From: an uncultured Shewanella sp.
GTDB lineage: Bacteria > Pseudomonadota > Gammaproteobacteria > Enterobacterales > Shewanellaceae
Reading direction: 5' to 3'
Length of the DNA: 64,000 bases
Assembly (NCBI RefSeq): GCF_947497935.1
Contig: NZ_CANMIO010000002.1
Coordinates: forward strand, 341,487-405,486
Shown: one piece after another, positions 46,597-55,217 of the stretch
Layout of the letters: each line of letters opens with the position of its first letter
Position numbering within the stretch: position 1 is the stretch's first letter
The notes under the pieces: generated by a model
What the model saw: only the letters and a program-made list of their open reading frames with translations
The model's database searches: none
Told to the model about the DNA's origin: nothing
Translations under genes and position numbers: made by a program

Positions 46597-46628
46597 CTAG
46601 CTTGTATATACAAGTAAATACAAGCTAG
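46597..46628. promoter_or_regulatory. HutC operator between hutC and hutI
   Basis: A perfect 14-bp palindrome CTTGTATATACAAG (46601-46614) is nested in a larger inverted repeat CTAGCTTGTAT-N10-ATACAAGCTAG (46597-46607 and 46618-46628). This resembles known HutC sites of the CTTGTATGTACAAG type in Pseudomonas. Its location in the divergent gap allows joint control of hutI and hutC. Confidence 0.75.
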
Positions 46629-46694
46629 CTCACAAATTATTTTTAGTGTTAGTATTTAGCTGCCACAAAAAACAACCAAAAAGAGAACTGCATC

Positions 46695-47921
46695 ATGTCG
46701 TGGGATCAAGTCTGGATAGATATCAACATCGCTACAATGTCGCCAAATATTTCAGAGCCTTATGGTGCAATTACCGATGCGGCCCTCGCCGTTCAAGACG
46801 GTAAAATTGCTTGGGTCGGTAAACGCAGCGAGCTGCCAGAATTTGATGTATTCGCCACACCCATCTACAAAGGCAAAGGCGGCTGGATCACCCCAGGTCT
46901 TATCGATGCCCATACCCACTTAGTGTTTGCCGGTAATCGTGCCAATGAGTTTGAACTACGCCTACAAGGTGCTAGCTATGAAGAGATAGCCCGCAGTGGT
47001 GGCGGCATAATTTCAACCGTTAACGCCTGCCGCGAAGCCGATGAAGCCGAGTTGTTTGAGCTAGGTCGCCAGCGCCTAAATGCACTGGCTAAAGAAGGTG
47101 TTACGACTGTAGAGATCAAGTCAGGTTATGGTTTAGATATCGAGACCGAATTAAAGATCCTCCGCGTTGCCCGTGAGCTGGGCAAGCATCACCATGTGGA
47201 TGTAAAGACTACCTTTTTAGGCGCTCATGCCATTCCGCCGGAATACCAACATGATAGTGATGCCTATGTTGATTTAGTGATAAACGAGATGCTGCCAAAG
47301 GTCATTGAAGAGAATCTTGCCGATGCAGTGGATGTATTTTGCGAAAATATCGCCTTCAACCTAGAGCAAACCGAACGCGTGCTTAGCGCCGCCAAAGCTT
47401 CAGGTCTGCAAATCAAGCTACACGCCGAGCAGCTATCTAACATGGGCGGTTCTGCCATGGCAGCCAAGCTTGGCGCCAAATCAGTGGATCACATTGAATA
47501 CCTAGATGAAGAAGGCGTTAAAGCCCTCAGTGATAGTGGCACCTGCGCCACCTTGCTACCCGGCGCGTTCTACTTTTTACGTGAAACCCAGCACCCACCA
47601 ATCGATTTGCTACGCAAATACAAGGTGCCAATGGTGGTCGCTAGCGACTACAACCCCGGCTCATCGCCGCTTTGCTCAAGTCTATTGATGCTCAATATGG
47701 CCTGTACCTTACTGCGCTTAACCCCAGAAGAAGCGCTAGCAGGCATGACCCGCAATGCCGCCAAAGCTTTAGGTATCGATAATCATGTCGGCGTAATAGA
47801 GGTCGGCATGACCGCCGATTTCTGTATGTGGAATATCAGCACGCCAGCAGAGCTGGCCTACACCTATGGTGTGGCCTCGTGTGTAGATGTGGTGAAGAAT
47901 GGGCACTTAGTACATCAATAG
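46695..47921 (+). CDS. hutI: Imidazolonepropionase HutI
   Basis: A 408-aa amidohydrolase that opens imidazolone propionate to formiminoglutamate. Seen: metal ligands H73 and H75 in [24 protein letters not shown], a further metal His in [18 protein letters not shown] and [10 protein letters not shown] with the metal Asp. It is divergent from hutC, with GAGAACTGC before the ATG. The next enzyme of the pathway, HutG or HutF, is not in this window. Confidence 0.96.
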   Translation: MSWDQVWIDINIATMSPNISEPYGAITDAALAVQDGKIAWVGKRSELPEFDVFATPIYKGKGGWITPGLIDAHTHLVFAGNRANEFELRLQGASYEEIARSGGGIISTVNACREADEAELFELGRQRLNALAKEGVTTVEIKSGYGLDIETELKILRVARELGKHHHVDVKTTFLGAHAIPPEYQHDSDAYVDLVINEMLPKVIEENLADAVDVFCENIAFNLEQTERVLSAAKASGLQIKLHAEQLSNMGGSAMAAKLGAKSVDHIEYLDEEGVKALSDSGTCATLLPGAFYFLRETQHPPIDLLRKYKVPMVVASDYNPGSSPLCSSLLMLNMACTLLRLTPEEALAGMTRNAAKALGIDNHVGVIEVGMTADFCMWNISTPAELAYTYGVASCVDVVKNGHLVHQ

Positions 47922-48016
47922 TTGGGAATGCCTGAGCGATGAGGCATTCTCATCGTTTTGGGTGTGGCTTTTGGCAGCAATGTTGCGAATTACCTCAGAG
48001 GTAACTGTCTGCATCA

Positions 48017-48223
48017 GATGCAGCTAATGACCTGCGGTCGGCGTATGTGCAGATACTTCTTAGGCACGGTGAGTAAAGCGAAGCTTTGAGTTACGAACGA
48101 GAAGCATGGATGCTGAACTGGCCCTTAGATATGGATATCGTTGCAAGTACGTCCCTGACCGCTCTACGATGGCATCCATGCCATCAAAGGCCTAAGCCGC
48201 ATCTACACTGGGTTGGTAAAGCA
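48017..48223. repeat. Palindromic interspersed repeat, copy 1
   Basis: It starts GATGCAGCTAATGACCTGCG (48017) and ends with GCCGCATCTACACTGGGTTG plus GTAAAGCA (48196-48223). Both ends recur at copy 2. The interior has short palindromes (AGCATGGATGCT, AAAGCGAAGCTTT, GGCATCCATGCC). No coding potential is seen. Confidence 0.7.
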
Positions 48224-48321
48224 TAAGTATTTAGCTACGGTGGATTTTGCCTTTTAAGCACAGCTGCTTAACTGTTTCTGCTTTTTGTATCTAATCACCT
48301 CTGTTATGGCTTTCTACATCT

Positions 48322-48456
48322 GATGCAGCCAATGACCTGCGGTCGGCGCATGTGCAGACGCGGCCGTGACACGCTGTTAATCCATCCCTGGAAGCTCGGC
48401 CATGACGTCCATGTCATGGACGGTCACGGCCGCATCTACACTGGGTTAGAAAAGCA
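48322..48456. repeat. Palindromic interspersed repeat, copy 2
   Basis: The first 37 bases match the start of copy 1 at all but two positions, and the last 28 match its end with two differences; the interior is shorter. TGCAGACGCGGCCGTGAC near the left and GTCACGGCCGCATCTACA at the right form inverted arms around a CCATGACGTCCATGTCATGG core, so the element can fold into a long hairpin. Confidence 0.7.
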
Positions 48457-48692
48457 CAATCATTTCACTGAAGTGTTTTAAATATCAAAAGGCAGGAATA
48501 GCTGCCCACCATTGCTACAGGAAACGCCAATTCCCCATCGGAGTTGCCGAGGTCATTGAAGGCTCTTGTAAACATTAGGCGCGTGAGCGAGGCATGGATG
48601 CCGAGGTAGCCTTAGGTGAGCCAGGGATGGCGAATATGAGGCGATAGCGATTTTCGAAAATGACTGAGGATCAACAACTTCGTTAGGGGCGG

Positions 48693-48739
48693 CTCGGGTG
48701 ATGCAAGAGGGGAAAGCTATTGTCCCCCTTTTGCCCGAG
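48693..48739. repeat. Imperfect long hairpin before the mini-hairpin array
   Basis: CTCGGG...GCAA..AGGGG on the left can pair with CCCCT..TTGC-CCGAG on the right around AAAGCTATTG. It ends two bases before the first mini-hairpin. Confidence 0.5.
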
Positions 48740-48740
48740 T

Positions 48741-48911
48741 GTGAGCTGGAAGCTCACGACCTTTATCAAGCGCAGCTTGATTAGCCGTAACTAAGGGATG
48801 GAATCCCACGACTTTGGTTGTTAGACGAAGTCTAACTTAAAGGTCAGGCGTAACCTGATGCTCTATAAATTGGGCGTATAGCCCATAAATTATTATCAAA
48901 CGAAGTTTGAT
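48741..48911. repeat. Array of seven consecutive mini-hairpins with GNA-like loops
   Basis: Hairpins at 48741-48757 (GTGAGCT-GGA-AGCTCAC), 48765-48781 (ATCAAGC-GCA-GCTTGAT), 48795-48807 (GGGAT-GGA-ATCCC), 48820-48836 (GTTAGAC-GAA-GTCTAAC), 48844-48858 (TCAGG-CGTAA-CCTGA), 48871-48885 (TGGGC-GTATA-GCCCA) and 48895-48911 (ATCAAAC-GAA-GTTTGAT). Stems differ, loops follow G-N-A in five and a near variant in two, and spacing is 7-13 bases. No ORF with an RBS is seen across it. It lies about 130 bases before the mltC-like gene. Confidence 0.75.
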
Positions 48912-49037
48912 CGATTTAAAAAATAGAAATCCAAATGACACAAAAAACAACCAAATTTTGAAAAATAAAACCTCAACTATGAGGGTGATGCCCAACCATT
49001 GTATAATCAAGCCACAAAAAACCTAACCCTCTGATAA

Positions 49038-50087
49038 ATGTCTAAATACTTATCCCAGCTACTCTTTGCGATCTGCAGCGTAACCGCTATCACCATAGCG
49101 AATATCGCTACCGCTAACAGTAGCGAATTAGACTTGAGTGATTACGATGCCGATGTCGCGGCATTGCTACTGGAATATCAGGGGCAAGACTCCTACTCAC
49201 GGCCAATTGTGCCATCGGTGTTGGTGTATAAAGAAACCGAACAGGCCTCTACCTACGTCGACTTTAAACGTGGTTTGATCTTGGTGGAAACCCGCACTAA
49301 AGCGCAACTTAAAGAGGCTGTGGTGCAAGTGCTGTTAACCCAGATCGACCCTACGGTTATCGACGCGCAAACTGCAGAGGATTTTGGCTTAATCAGCAAA
49401 AAGAAGAAGCCATTCTTCTGGGGGCAGGTGCTCGATAAAGACGGTAAAGCGATTGAATTTGAATGGCGCGCATCCCGCTATGCCGACTACCTAGTGAATA
49501 AAAGCAAACGAGTGAACTCGCGCTTTCAAGTGGCGATTCACATGGTGAAAGAGCACACCACCATTGCTGGTAATAAGTATATTAATTACGCCCGTAGCGC
49601 CAGCCGTAAGCACGGGATCAGTACTGATTTGATCATGGCGATTATCGAGACGGAGAGCTCGTTTAACCCATTGGCACGCTCACGTTCTAATGCTCTAGGC
49701 TTGATGCAGATTAAGGCCAATACCGCAGGCCGCGACTATTTCAATTTAATCCAAGGCTATAAACACACGCCGTCATCGGCGTACCTTTATGATCCGGCCA
49801 AAAATATTGAGGTGGGCACTGGCTATCTAAAGATCCTTTCAAGCCGCTACCTTAAAGGGATCACCCACCCTAAGAAACGCGAGTATGCGGTGATCTCTAG
49901 CTATAACGGCGGCGCGGGTAACCTATGGAAGAGCTTAGACTCACGTGGTAATCGCACTAAGGCTTTAGCACGGATTAATAAGATGACGGTGAGCGAGTTT
50001 TATTGGTTTTTAACTCATCGCCATAACCGCGAAGAAACCCGTAACTATTTGAAAAAGGTCAGTAGTCGACAGAAGAAATACCTATAA
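49038..50087 (+). CDS. MltC-like lytic murein transglycosylase
   Basis: A 349-aa exported peptidoglycan-cleaving enzyme. Signal-like N-terminus (residues 1-27, ending ATANS), a MltC-type N-terminal domain (about 40-185) and an SLT domain with catalytic glutamate in IIETESSFNPLARSRSNALG (about 210-229), GLMQIK, and NGGAGNLWKSL. Length and both domains match MltC. E. coli MltC is a lipoprotein, but here the only early Cys (FAIC, residue 12) does not form a good lipobox, so a soluble periplasmic form is likely. Confidence 0.85.
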   Translation: MSKYLSQLLFAICSVTAITIANIATANSSELDLSDYDADVAALLLEYQGQDSYSRPIVPSVLVYKETEQASTYVDFKRGLILVETRTKAQLKEAVVQVLLTQIDPTVIDAQTAEDFGLISKKKKPFFWGQVLDKDGKAIEFEWRASRYADYLVNKSKRVNSRFQVAIHMVKEHTTIAGNKYINYARSASRKHGISTDLIMAIIETESSFNPLARSRSNALGLMQIKANTAGRDYFNLIQGYKHTPSSAYLYDPAKNIEVGTGYLKILSSRYLKGITHPKKREYAVISSYNGGAGNLWKSLDSRGNRTKALARINKMTVSEFYWFLTHRHNREETRNYLKKVSSRQKKYL

Positions 50088-50093
50088 CTGCAA

Positions 50094-50126
50094 TAAAAAA
50101 CGATAGCCACAAGGCTATCGTTTTTG
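50094..50126. terminator. Bidirectional terminator between mltC-like and esterase-like genes
   Basis: AAAAAACGATAGCC, loop ACAA, GGCTATCGTTTTT between convergent genes. Confidence 0.9.
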
Positions 50127-50160
50127 TTATTCAATTCTAAAGAATCAGCAAAGTGAACAT

Positions 50161-51369
50161 TTAAAGCTTGCTCTGCTGCTTATACTCAGCCAACTTTTGC
50201 GAATACTTCTTTTTATAAAAAGAGTGATTAGTTTTATCTAGCGCTAACGCCTGATATTTTATGGCTTGCTCAAAATCACCGAGCTTTGCATAAGCCCCTG
50301 CAACGGCGTCATAGGCTATAACCGTTTTAGGATCATCGGTGATTGCCACTTGATATACTTCAATCGCCTTGGTCGGTTCCGTTTCAAGGTAACTATCACC
50401 TAGCTTTATGAGTGAGCGAGTCGCGGGCACTTTAAAACCGTATTTTTGCTCAGATAAATATTGATAATGCGCCACAATAGCTTGTGGGCCTTGCTTAGAA
50501 ATCTCTGAATCTGCCGCCAACACTTGATGGTAATCATCGAACAGAGCTTCAATGGCATAGGCTGCAGCAAGCACAGGTTGAGTCATATAATAACTGCCAT
50601 CGAAACGTTTGATGCGGTAATCCAATGTGTCGCTGGCATTAGCTTTAAGAATAGCTTCCATCTCTGCAAATGCGCCGAGTTGACGCTGGTCATGGCTGCT
50701 ATCGTTAGTACTCATAAACAAGAATCGCGGCTCGCCCTGCATAGCAGCAAGCTTTTTAGGTGCATCTTTAATGACATAGGCAAAGTCTTTGCTCAATGCT
50801 GGGCTTGCCACAAAGTAGGCATTAAACAGGCTGGGGCGATTTATCAGGGAATAGAGGCTGAGCCCGGCATCGCCAACAAAACCGTTTAAGATACGAAAGC
50901 CATTGGTGCGATATTTGTTATCGATAGCGGGTAGCAGATCTTGCTCAAAATAATCTAGCAGTTTTTGATTGCCCTGCTGTTCAATCGCTAAGGTTTTTAG
51001 CTCTCCTAAGCCCTGGTGTCCATCTGGCGGAGTGACGATTATCGTCTCTAACCAAGGCCAATCACCGTTATGGCTCATCCAGTCATGCATGCCTGCGAGC
51101 AAAGCTTGGCTTCTTGGGTGCAAGCCTAAAAGCACCACATATTGTTTATTTGGCTTGTTGCCATAGCTGGCAGGTAACGTCACCTTAAACTCAGCAGGCT
51201 CTATTAAGTCGGAAGTGATGGTTAATGACTCTAGTGTTAACCCCATAACATTAGCTTTCGGCGCCTTAGCATCCGCTTCTTTTGCGCTGGCATAACTGCT
51301 TGCCGAGCCTAAACTCAAACTTAAACTTAAACTTAAAGCCAAGCAACCCAGCATCATTATTCTTATCAT
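50161..51369 (-). CDS. Exported esterase-D-like alpha/beta-hydrolase protein with C-terminal TPR, probably inactive
   Basis: A 402-aa protein with a signal peptide (residues 1-29) whose h-region is a Leu-Ser repeat encoded by tandem hexamers. Residues about 45-270 resemble esterase-D/Fes-like hydrolases (VVLLGLHPRSQALLAGMHDW, IIVTPPDG, YFEQDLLPAIDNKYRTNGFR). The nucleophile elbow expected as GxSxG reads NGFVGDAGLSLYSL, with Val where Ser should be, and a His candidate in DSSHDQRQ. Residues about 310-400 form TPR-like repeats (LIKLGDSYLETEPTKAIEVY). A binding role rather than catalysis is possible. Confidence 0.72.
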   Translation of the reverse strand: MIRIMMLGCLALSLSLSLSLGSASSYASAKEADAKAPKANVMGLTLESLTITSDLIEPAEFKVTLPASYGNKPNKQYVVLLGLHPRSQALLAGMHDWMSHNGDWPWLETIIVTPPDGHQGLGELKTLAIEQQGNQKLLDYFEQDLLPAIDNKYRTNGFRILNGFVGDAGLSLYSLINRPSLFNAYFVASPALSKDFAYVIKDAPKKLAAMQGEPRFLFMSTNDSSHDQRQLGAFAEMEAILKANASDTLDYRIKRFDGSYYMTQPVLAAAYAIEALFDDYHQVLAADSEISKQGPQAIVAHYQYLSEQKYGFKVPATRSLIKLGDSYLETEPTKAIEVYQVAITDDPKTVIAYDAVAGAYAKLGDFEQAIKYQALALDKTNHSFYKKKYSQKLAEYKQQSKL

Positions 51370-51765
51370 CAGTCTCTCCCTGAACGTTATCCTTTTAACT
51401 CTTTAGCCAATTCATTAACCCCAGATACTGGCATCTATTTTAGTTAAGCAAGTGATGAACTTAACAGCTGAGCAAAAATACAACAACGTTAAAATCAGTC
51501 AATAACCTTCAGCAAATAACGACTAGGCTGACATGGCGTTAATTAATAACTATCAATAACTCTGACTCGACCATTAATATCGAGGGCAATGCGCAACAAA
51601 ACGAATAAAACTGAAAATTTAGTACAAACGTAGGCGTGATTACACTAGCCAAAGCGTGTAATTCAGCTTAGGATCTGAGCAATAACAGATCTCGACTATT
51701 AGAATAACCAATCAAGTTGAATCAGTGTGATTGGTACAATGTACATTGCGGAGTGAGCAAATATT
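51370..51765. other. 396-bp divergent gap between the esterase-like gene and mtnC
   Basis: AT-rich, with no supported ORF. It should contain both promoters. A small palindrome GTACAATGTAC lies at about 51735-51745, just before mtnC; no known operator matches it. Confidence 0.35.
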
Positions 51766-52446
51766 ATGGGTATCAGAGCCATTGTTGTAGATACAGCCGG
51801 TACGACTACCGACCTTAACTTTATTGAGGATGTACTTTTTCCTTATTCAGCCAGGGAATTAGCCGCTTTTCTTGAAGCAAACCAACACAATGTACTTGTA
51901 GATAACTGTATTTGTGATGTGCAAGATATTGCACTTGAGCCAGATGCCAGCCTTGCTCGTGTGACCGAAATTTTGCTGCAGTGGATCGAAGAAGACCGCA
52001 AAGCCACGCCACTGAAAACCATTCAAGGTTTGATCTGGAAACAGGGCTATGCCAATGGTGAATTTAAGGGGCATATTTTCCCTGACTTTATCGAGGCACT
52101 CGATGGCTACAAGCAGCAAGGTCTGCGAGTTTATAGCTTCTCTTCGGGTTCTGTTGAGGCGCAAAAACTGCTGTTTAGCCACAGTGATGCAGGTGATCTA
52201 AACGATAAGTTTAATGGCCACTTTGACACTCGCACTGGCAACAAGCGTTTCAAGCAAGCTTACTGCAATATCGTTAATACGATCAGCCTAAGCCCTAAGC
52301 AGATCCTATTTGTTTCTGACGTACTCGAAGAGCTAAAGGCAGCTAACGAAGCCGGATTATACGTGGTGCAGATGGTTCGCGATGACAGCCAACGTACAGG
52401 CGATTTTAAAACCATTACTAGCTTTGACGAACTAAAGATCGATTAA
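51766..52446 (+). CDS. mtnC: Enolase-phosphatase E1 (methionine salvage)
   Basis: A 226-aa HAD-superfamily enzyme that enolises and dephosphorylates 2,3-diketo-5-methylthiopentyl-1-phosphate. Seen: HAD motif I around D9 in [20 protein letters not shown], the helical cap with [20 protein letters not shown], motif [17 protein letters not shown], and motif [19 protein letters not shown]. Other genes of the pathway are not nearby. The usual motif I is DIEGTT; here DTAGTT, a variant that also occurs in related marine bacteria (recollection, not checked). Confidence 0.92.
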   Translation: MGIRAIVVDTAGTTTDLNFIEDVLFPYSARELAAFLEANQHNVLVDNCICDVQDIALEPDASLARVTEILLQWIEEDRKATPLKTIQGLIWKQGYANGEFKGHIFPDFIEALDGYKQQGLRVYSFSSGSVEAQKLLFSHSDAGDLNDKFNGHFDTRTGNKRFKQAYCNIVNTISLSPKQILFVSDVLEELKAANEAGLYVVQMVRDDSQRTGDFKTITSFDELKID

Positions 52447-52455
52447 GCTAATACC

Positions 52456-52497
52456 AAAAGTAATAAAAAGGGCCTTAAAGGCCCTTTTATTACTTTT
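52456..52497. terminator. Long bidirectional terminator after mtnC
   Basis: AAAAGTAATAAAAAGGGCC and GGCCCTTTTATTACTTTT form an 18-19 bp stem around TTAAA, with one unpaired A, between convergent genes. Confidence 0.88.
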
Positions 52498-52501
52498 GCT
52501 G

Positions 52502-53443
52502 TCAACTGTCGCTTGGAAAAGCGGGCGAAATACACTTTTTAACCTCAAAACGGAAACCATCGTTCAGCGTCTTATCGCGATATATTTCGATCAGTTCATA
52601 ATCGTTTAATTCAACCACTCTTGAATCGGTATCCTTCTGACAGCGAGACTTACTGTTAGCTTCAAACTCAAATGCAAAAAGTGCAATCATCTGCCGCACA
52701 AATGCTTGGTACTCATAGCGCGCTTGCAAATACTCATCTGTCATACCCTTTAGCTCTGCATTCTCGGCGCTTATAGTGGTCTCAGTCGGTACCAAGCCAG
52801 CAGTGATAGTTTGTTGTGACTGTTCGGCTTCAAGCTCTGGCAATACATATAAAACAAGGTGAGCGAACAAGCCGGTTGCCAACATTAAACGCAATAGCCA
52901 AGTGAGTTTTTGAAAATGAATATTTTGGGTCAACTTAGGCAGTTTAATGCCTAATGGCGCGAGTATTAAAGCAAGCATTAAATAGAAAGGCACCAGCAAC
53001 TGCGCGGCGAGAATAACCAAGGCGGTGATAAACACAAACCACACTGGGATATACAGCAAAATCGCCAAATTATGAGTATAGGCAACATTCGTGGCAGACA
53101 CTCCAATCACATCATTGACGACCCCAGCAGCCCAACTCAACGCAAAGTTAGCCACCAAGGCATAAAACAGCAACAGCACAGCTTTACCAACTAAGCTATG
53201 CCAAATTCGCTCAAAAATAGGTAACAGCTCTATCGTTAACGCCAACACTGTTAACACTACAACCCAACTAAATGAGTCCGCAAAAATTGCAATCAATCCC
53301 GCTAACACATATAGGTATTGCGCAAAAGTCAGTACTAACAATTTTTGCCATAAGCCTGAAATTCGCTTTTGGTAGAAGCCCTTAACCGAAGATAATATGA
53401 CTTGTAAAGCTGCGGGCATTATTATTATTTTTGTTGCCGTCAT
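52502..53443 (-). CDS. Uncharacterised polytopic membrane protein
   Basis: A 313-aa protein with about seven hydrophobic segments (for example LVLTFAQYLYVLAGLIAIFA, WVVVLTVLALTIELLPI, LLLFYALVANFALSWAAG) and a soluble C-terminal part (about 225-313) containing two cysteines and ELNDYELIEIYRD. No family is recognised. The ATG at 53443 is preferred over an in-frame ATG 16 codons earlier because the latter has no RBS and adds a hydrophilic leader. Confidence 0.6.
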   Translation of the reverse strand: MTATKIIIMPAALQVILSSVKGFYQKRISGLWQKLLVLTFAQYLYVLAGLIAIFADSFSWVVVLTVLALTIELLPIFERIWHSLVGKAVLLLFYALVANFALSWAAGVVNDVIGVSATNVAYTHNLAILLYIPVWFVFITALVILAAQLLVPFYLMLALILAPLGIKLPKLTQNIHFQKLTWLLRLMLATGLFAHLVLYVLPELEAEQSQQTITAGLVPTETTISAENAELKGMTDEYLQARYEYQAFVRQMIALFAFEFEANSKSRCQKDTDSRVVELNDYELIEIYRDKTLNDGFRFEVKKCISPAFPSDS

Positions 53444-53569
53444 AAAAAACTGGCCCCACTCACTATTAATTGCACAAGAAGCGACTACCATAAACGTTTA
53501 ATAACAATTTACCAACATTTCCTGTTGCTATAAGTAAAAACGCTTAGTATTTGCCAACTTTCAAGTGCA

Positions 53570-54310
53570 TTATTTTGCTAAGTAGCGGCTTTTTAACTTC
53601 TCCCAATTATCATTTTGACGAGCGTACTCCTGTTCACACATCGTCCCTCTTTCTGTGCCTTGTTCAGAGCCTGCTAGCAGCCTTGCATATTTCTCAGGCT
53701 CACTGCCATAAATTAAGCATATCGTTGCGTGGTAACGCTGGGCGTCTAGGCTATGTTCATCACTAAAGTCATCTTCAACCAGTTCATCAATGTCTTCATC
53801 TTCAAGGGCAAACAGATCCGCTGCACTTAGCGCGATTTCGGCGCCGTCTTCGAACGCGTTTATCAATAGCAATGTGGCTAAGGTGTCGACCGCATCTTCT
53901 TCTCGTCCCAGTACGATAATCTCGTTGGCATAGATATAAGCGTGGCCGTACTCATGACCTAAGGTATGCAGCAGCGCATCTTGAGTGGCGGCTTTCGGAC
54001 TGACTCCAGTTTTTTGATATTCATCCTTGGTAAAACGATTAAGTACCTCTGTTACAAAGTAATAAGGGATTTGAATTTGCATAACCTCTGGGGCAAACAA
54101 GGGGCCGTCTTGTGCACCGTAAACCACGGTTAATTTATGCTGCATAGGCAGCGCCTGATACACTTGCTGCAACTGTGGTTCAATGGCTTTAATTAATCGA
54201 TATGCCTTAAGTTCTTGGCGAGTTTCAGTCTCAATAAACTGGCTTACGACCGCCGCCTGACTCTGCGTCCCACAGCTAAGCAGTAACGCCGTTGCTAACC
54301 ATTTAGTCAT
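53570..54310 (-). CDS. Exported DUF4344 putative metallopeptidase
   Basis: A 246-aa protein with a signal peptide (residues 1-19, ending SQAA). The zinc-binding-like motif HTLGHEYGHAYIYA (HExxH at about 118-122) is followed by GREEDAVDTLATLLLINAF, the characteristic second motif of DUF4344, and an acidic stretch (ALEDEDIDELVEDDFSDE). Peptidase activity is predicted for the family but not shown. It is a single gene in the gap upstream of the thioesterase. Confidence 0.78.
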   Translation of the reverse strand: MTKWLATALLLSCGTQSQAAVVSQFIETETRQELKAYRLIKAIEPQLQQVYQALPMQHKLTVVYGAQDGPLFAPEVMQIQIPYYFVTEVLNRFTKDEYQKTGVSPKAATQDALLHTLGHEYGHAYIYANEIIVLGREEDAVDTLATLLLINAFEDGAEIALSAADLFALEDEDIDELVEDDFSDEHSLDAQRYHATICLIYGSEPEKYARLLAGSEQGTERGTMCEQEYARQNDNWEKLKSRYLAK

Positions 54311-54449
54311 TTTCTACCTGCCCCGACTTATACTGATGGGTATTATCCCCTGCCTTGTTGCCTGATAAACATGCTGTTATGCTGGCCAAAAGTTAAACAC
54401 CCGTTTAAATGCATGTTTAAGCAACCAAAATCACCAACTAGGGATCATT

Positions 54450-54878
54450 ATGGACAAGTTTCTCGAGCAATACCCAATCAATACTCAAATTGCCGTGGCT
54501 TGGGGGGAAATGGATGCACTGCAACACGTCAACAATGTGGTTTATTTCCGCTATTTTGAAACTGCCCGTATCGACTTTTTCAATCAGATTAACCTGCTCG
54601 ACGAGCTACAAACTACCTCTATTGGCCCGGTGATCAGCGAAAACCAAGCGCGATACAAGCGCCCAGTCACCTTTCCCGACACCTTAACAGTAGGCGTGAA
54701 TATCAGTGACATTAAAGATGACCGGTTCATGATGCACTACAGTGTCTACAGCCAGAGCCAAAAGGCTGTCACCACACTTGGCTCGTCGCAGGTGGTGATG
54801 TTTAACTTTAAAACTGGCCAGAAAGCCAAGCTGACACCAGCACTGATTGATGCTTTAAAGACATATCAACAAGCATAA
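54450..54878 (+). CDS. Hotdog-fold acyl-CoA thioesterase (4HBT family)
   Basis: A 142-aa enzyme. WGEMDALQHVNNVVYFRYFE (about 22-41) contains the catalytic Asp and the conserved HVNN of the 4-hydroxybenzoyl-CoA thioesterase/YbgC group; the C-terminal GSSQVVMFNFKTGQ is also typical. The acyl substrate is unknown. A GGGATC element precedes the ATG. It lies 53 bases before a small GNAT gene on the same strand. Confidence 0.85.
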   Translation: MDKFLEQYPINTQIAVAWGEMDALQHVNNVVYFRYFETARIDFFNQINLLDELQTTSIGPVISENQARYKRPVTFPDTLTVGVNISDIKDDRFMMHYSVYSQSQKAVTTLGSSQVVMFNFKTGQKAKLTPALIDALKTYQQA

Positions 54879-54931
54879 ATTGAAGCCAGCCAGTCAACAA
54901 AGGTAACAATGGCAATGAAAGGAGTACACCA

Positions 54932-55180
54932 ATGAGTGAAGTGATTCACCTAGCCGATGAAAGCCGTTTCGTGATTAACCAAGATGGAGCTCAGGCTGTA
55001 TTGGCCTATGAGCTTTATGATGCTAGCTGTAACTTCAACAATACCTATGTGCCACCGCAGGTGCGGGGCAAAGGCTTAGCCGAAAAGTTGGTTCGCCATG
55101 GGCTAAAATGGGCCAAGGCAGAAGACTTTAAAATTGAAGCGAGCTGCTGGTATGTGCAGAAATTTTTAAGCAAAACCTAA
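54932..55180 (+). CDS. Small GNAT-like N-acetyltransferase (YjdJ-type)
   Basis: An 82-aa protein with the acetyl-CoA-binding motif VPPQVRGKGLAEKLVRHGL (about 42-60), followed by WAKAEDFKIEASCWYVQKFL. This is the short DUF-like GNAT class of about 80-100 residues also found in E. coli YjdJ. The acceptor is unknown. AAAGGAG is placed ten bases before the ATG. Confidence 0.82.
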   Translation: MSEVIHLADESRFVINQDGAQAVLAYELYDASCNFNNTYVPPQVRGKGLAEKLVRHGLKWAKAEDFKIEASCWYVQKFLSKT

Positions 55181-55217
55181 CAGCTCATGGGATTGAATCC
55201 TGGTGATTCACCAGTAG

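Noticed and set aside
48741..48911. CRISPR array or integron attC cluster
   Set aside because: Stems are different from one another, so there is no repeat-spacer pattern; no cas or integrase gene is near and no attC core sites (GTTRRRY) at regular places.
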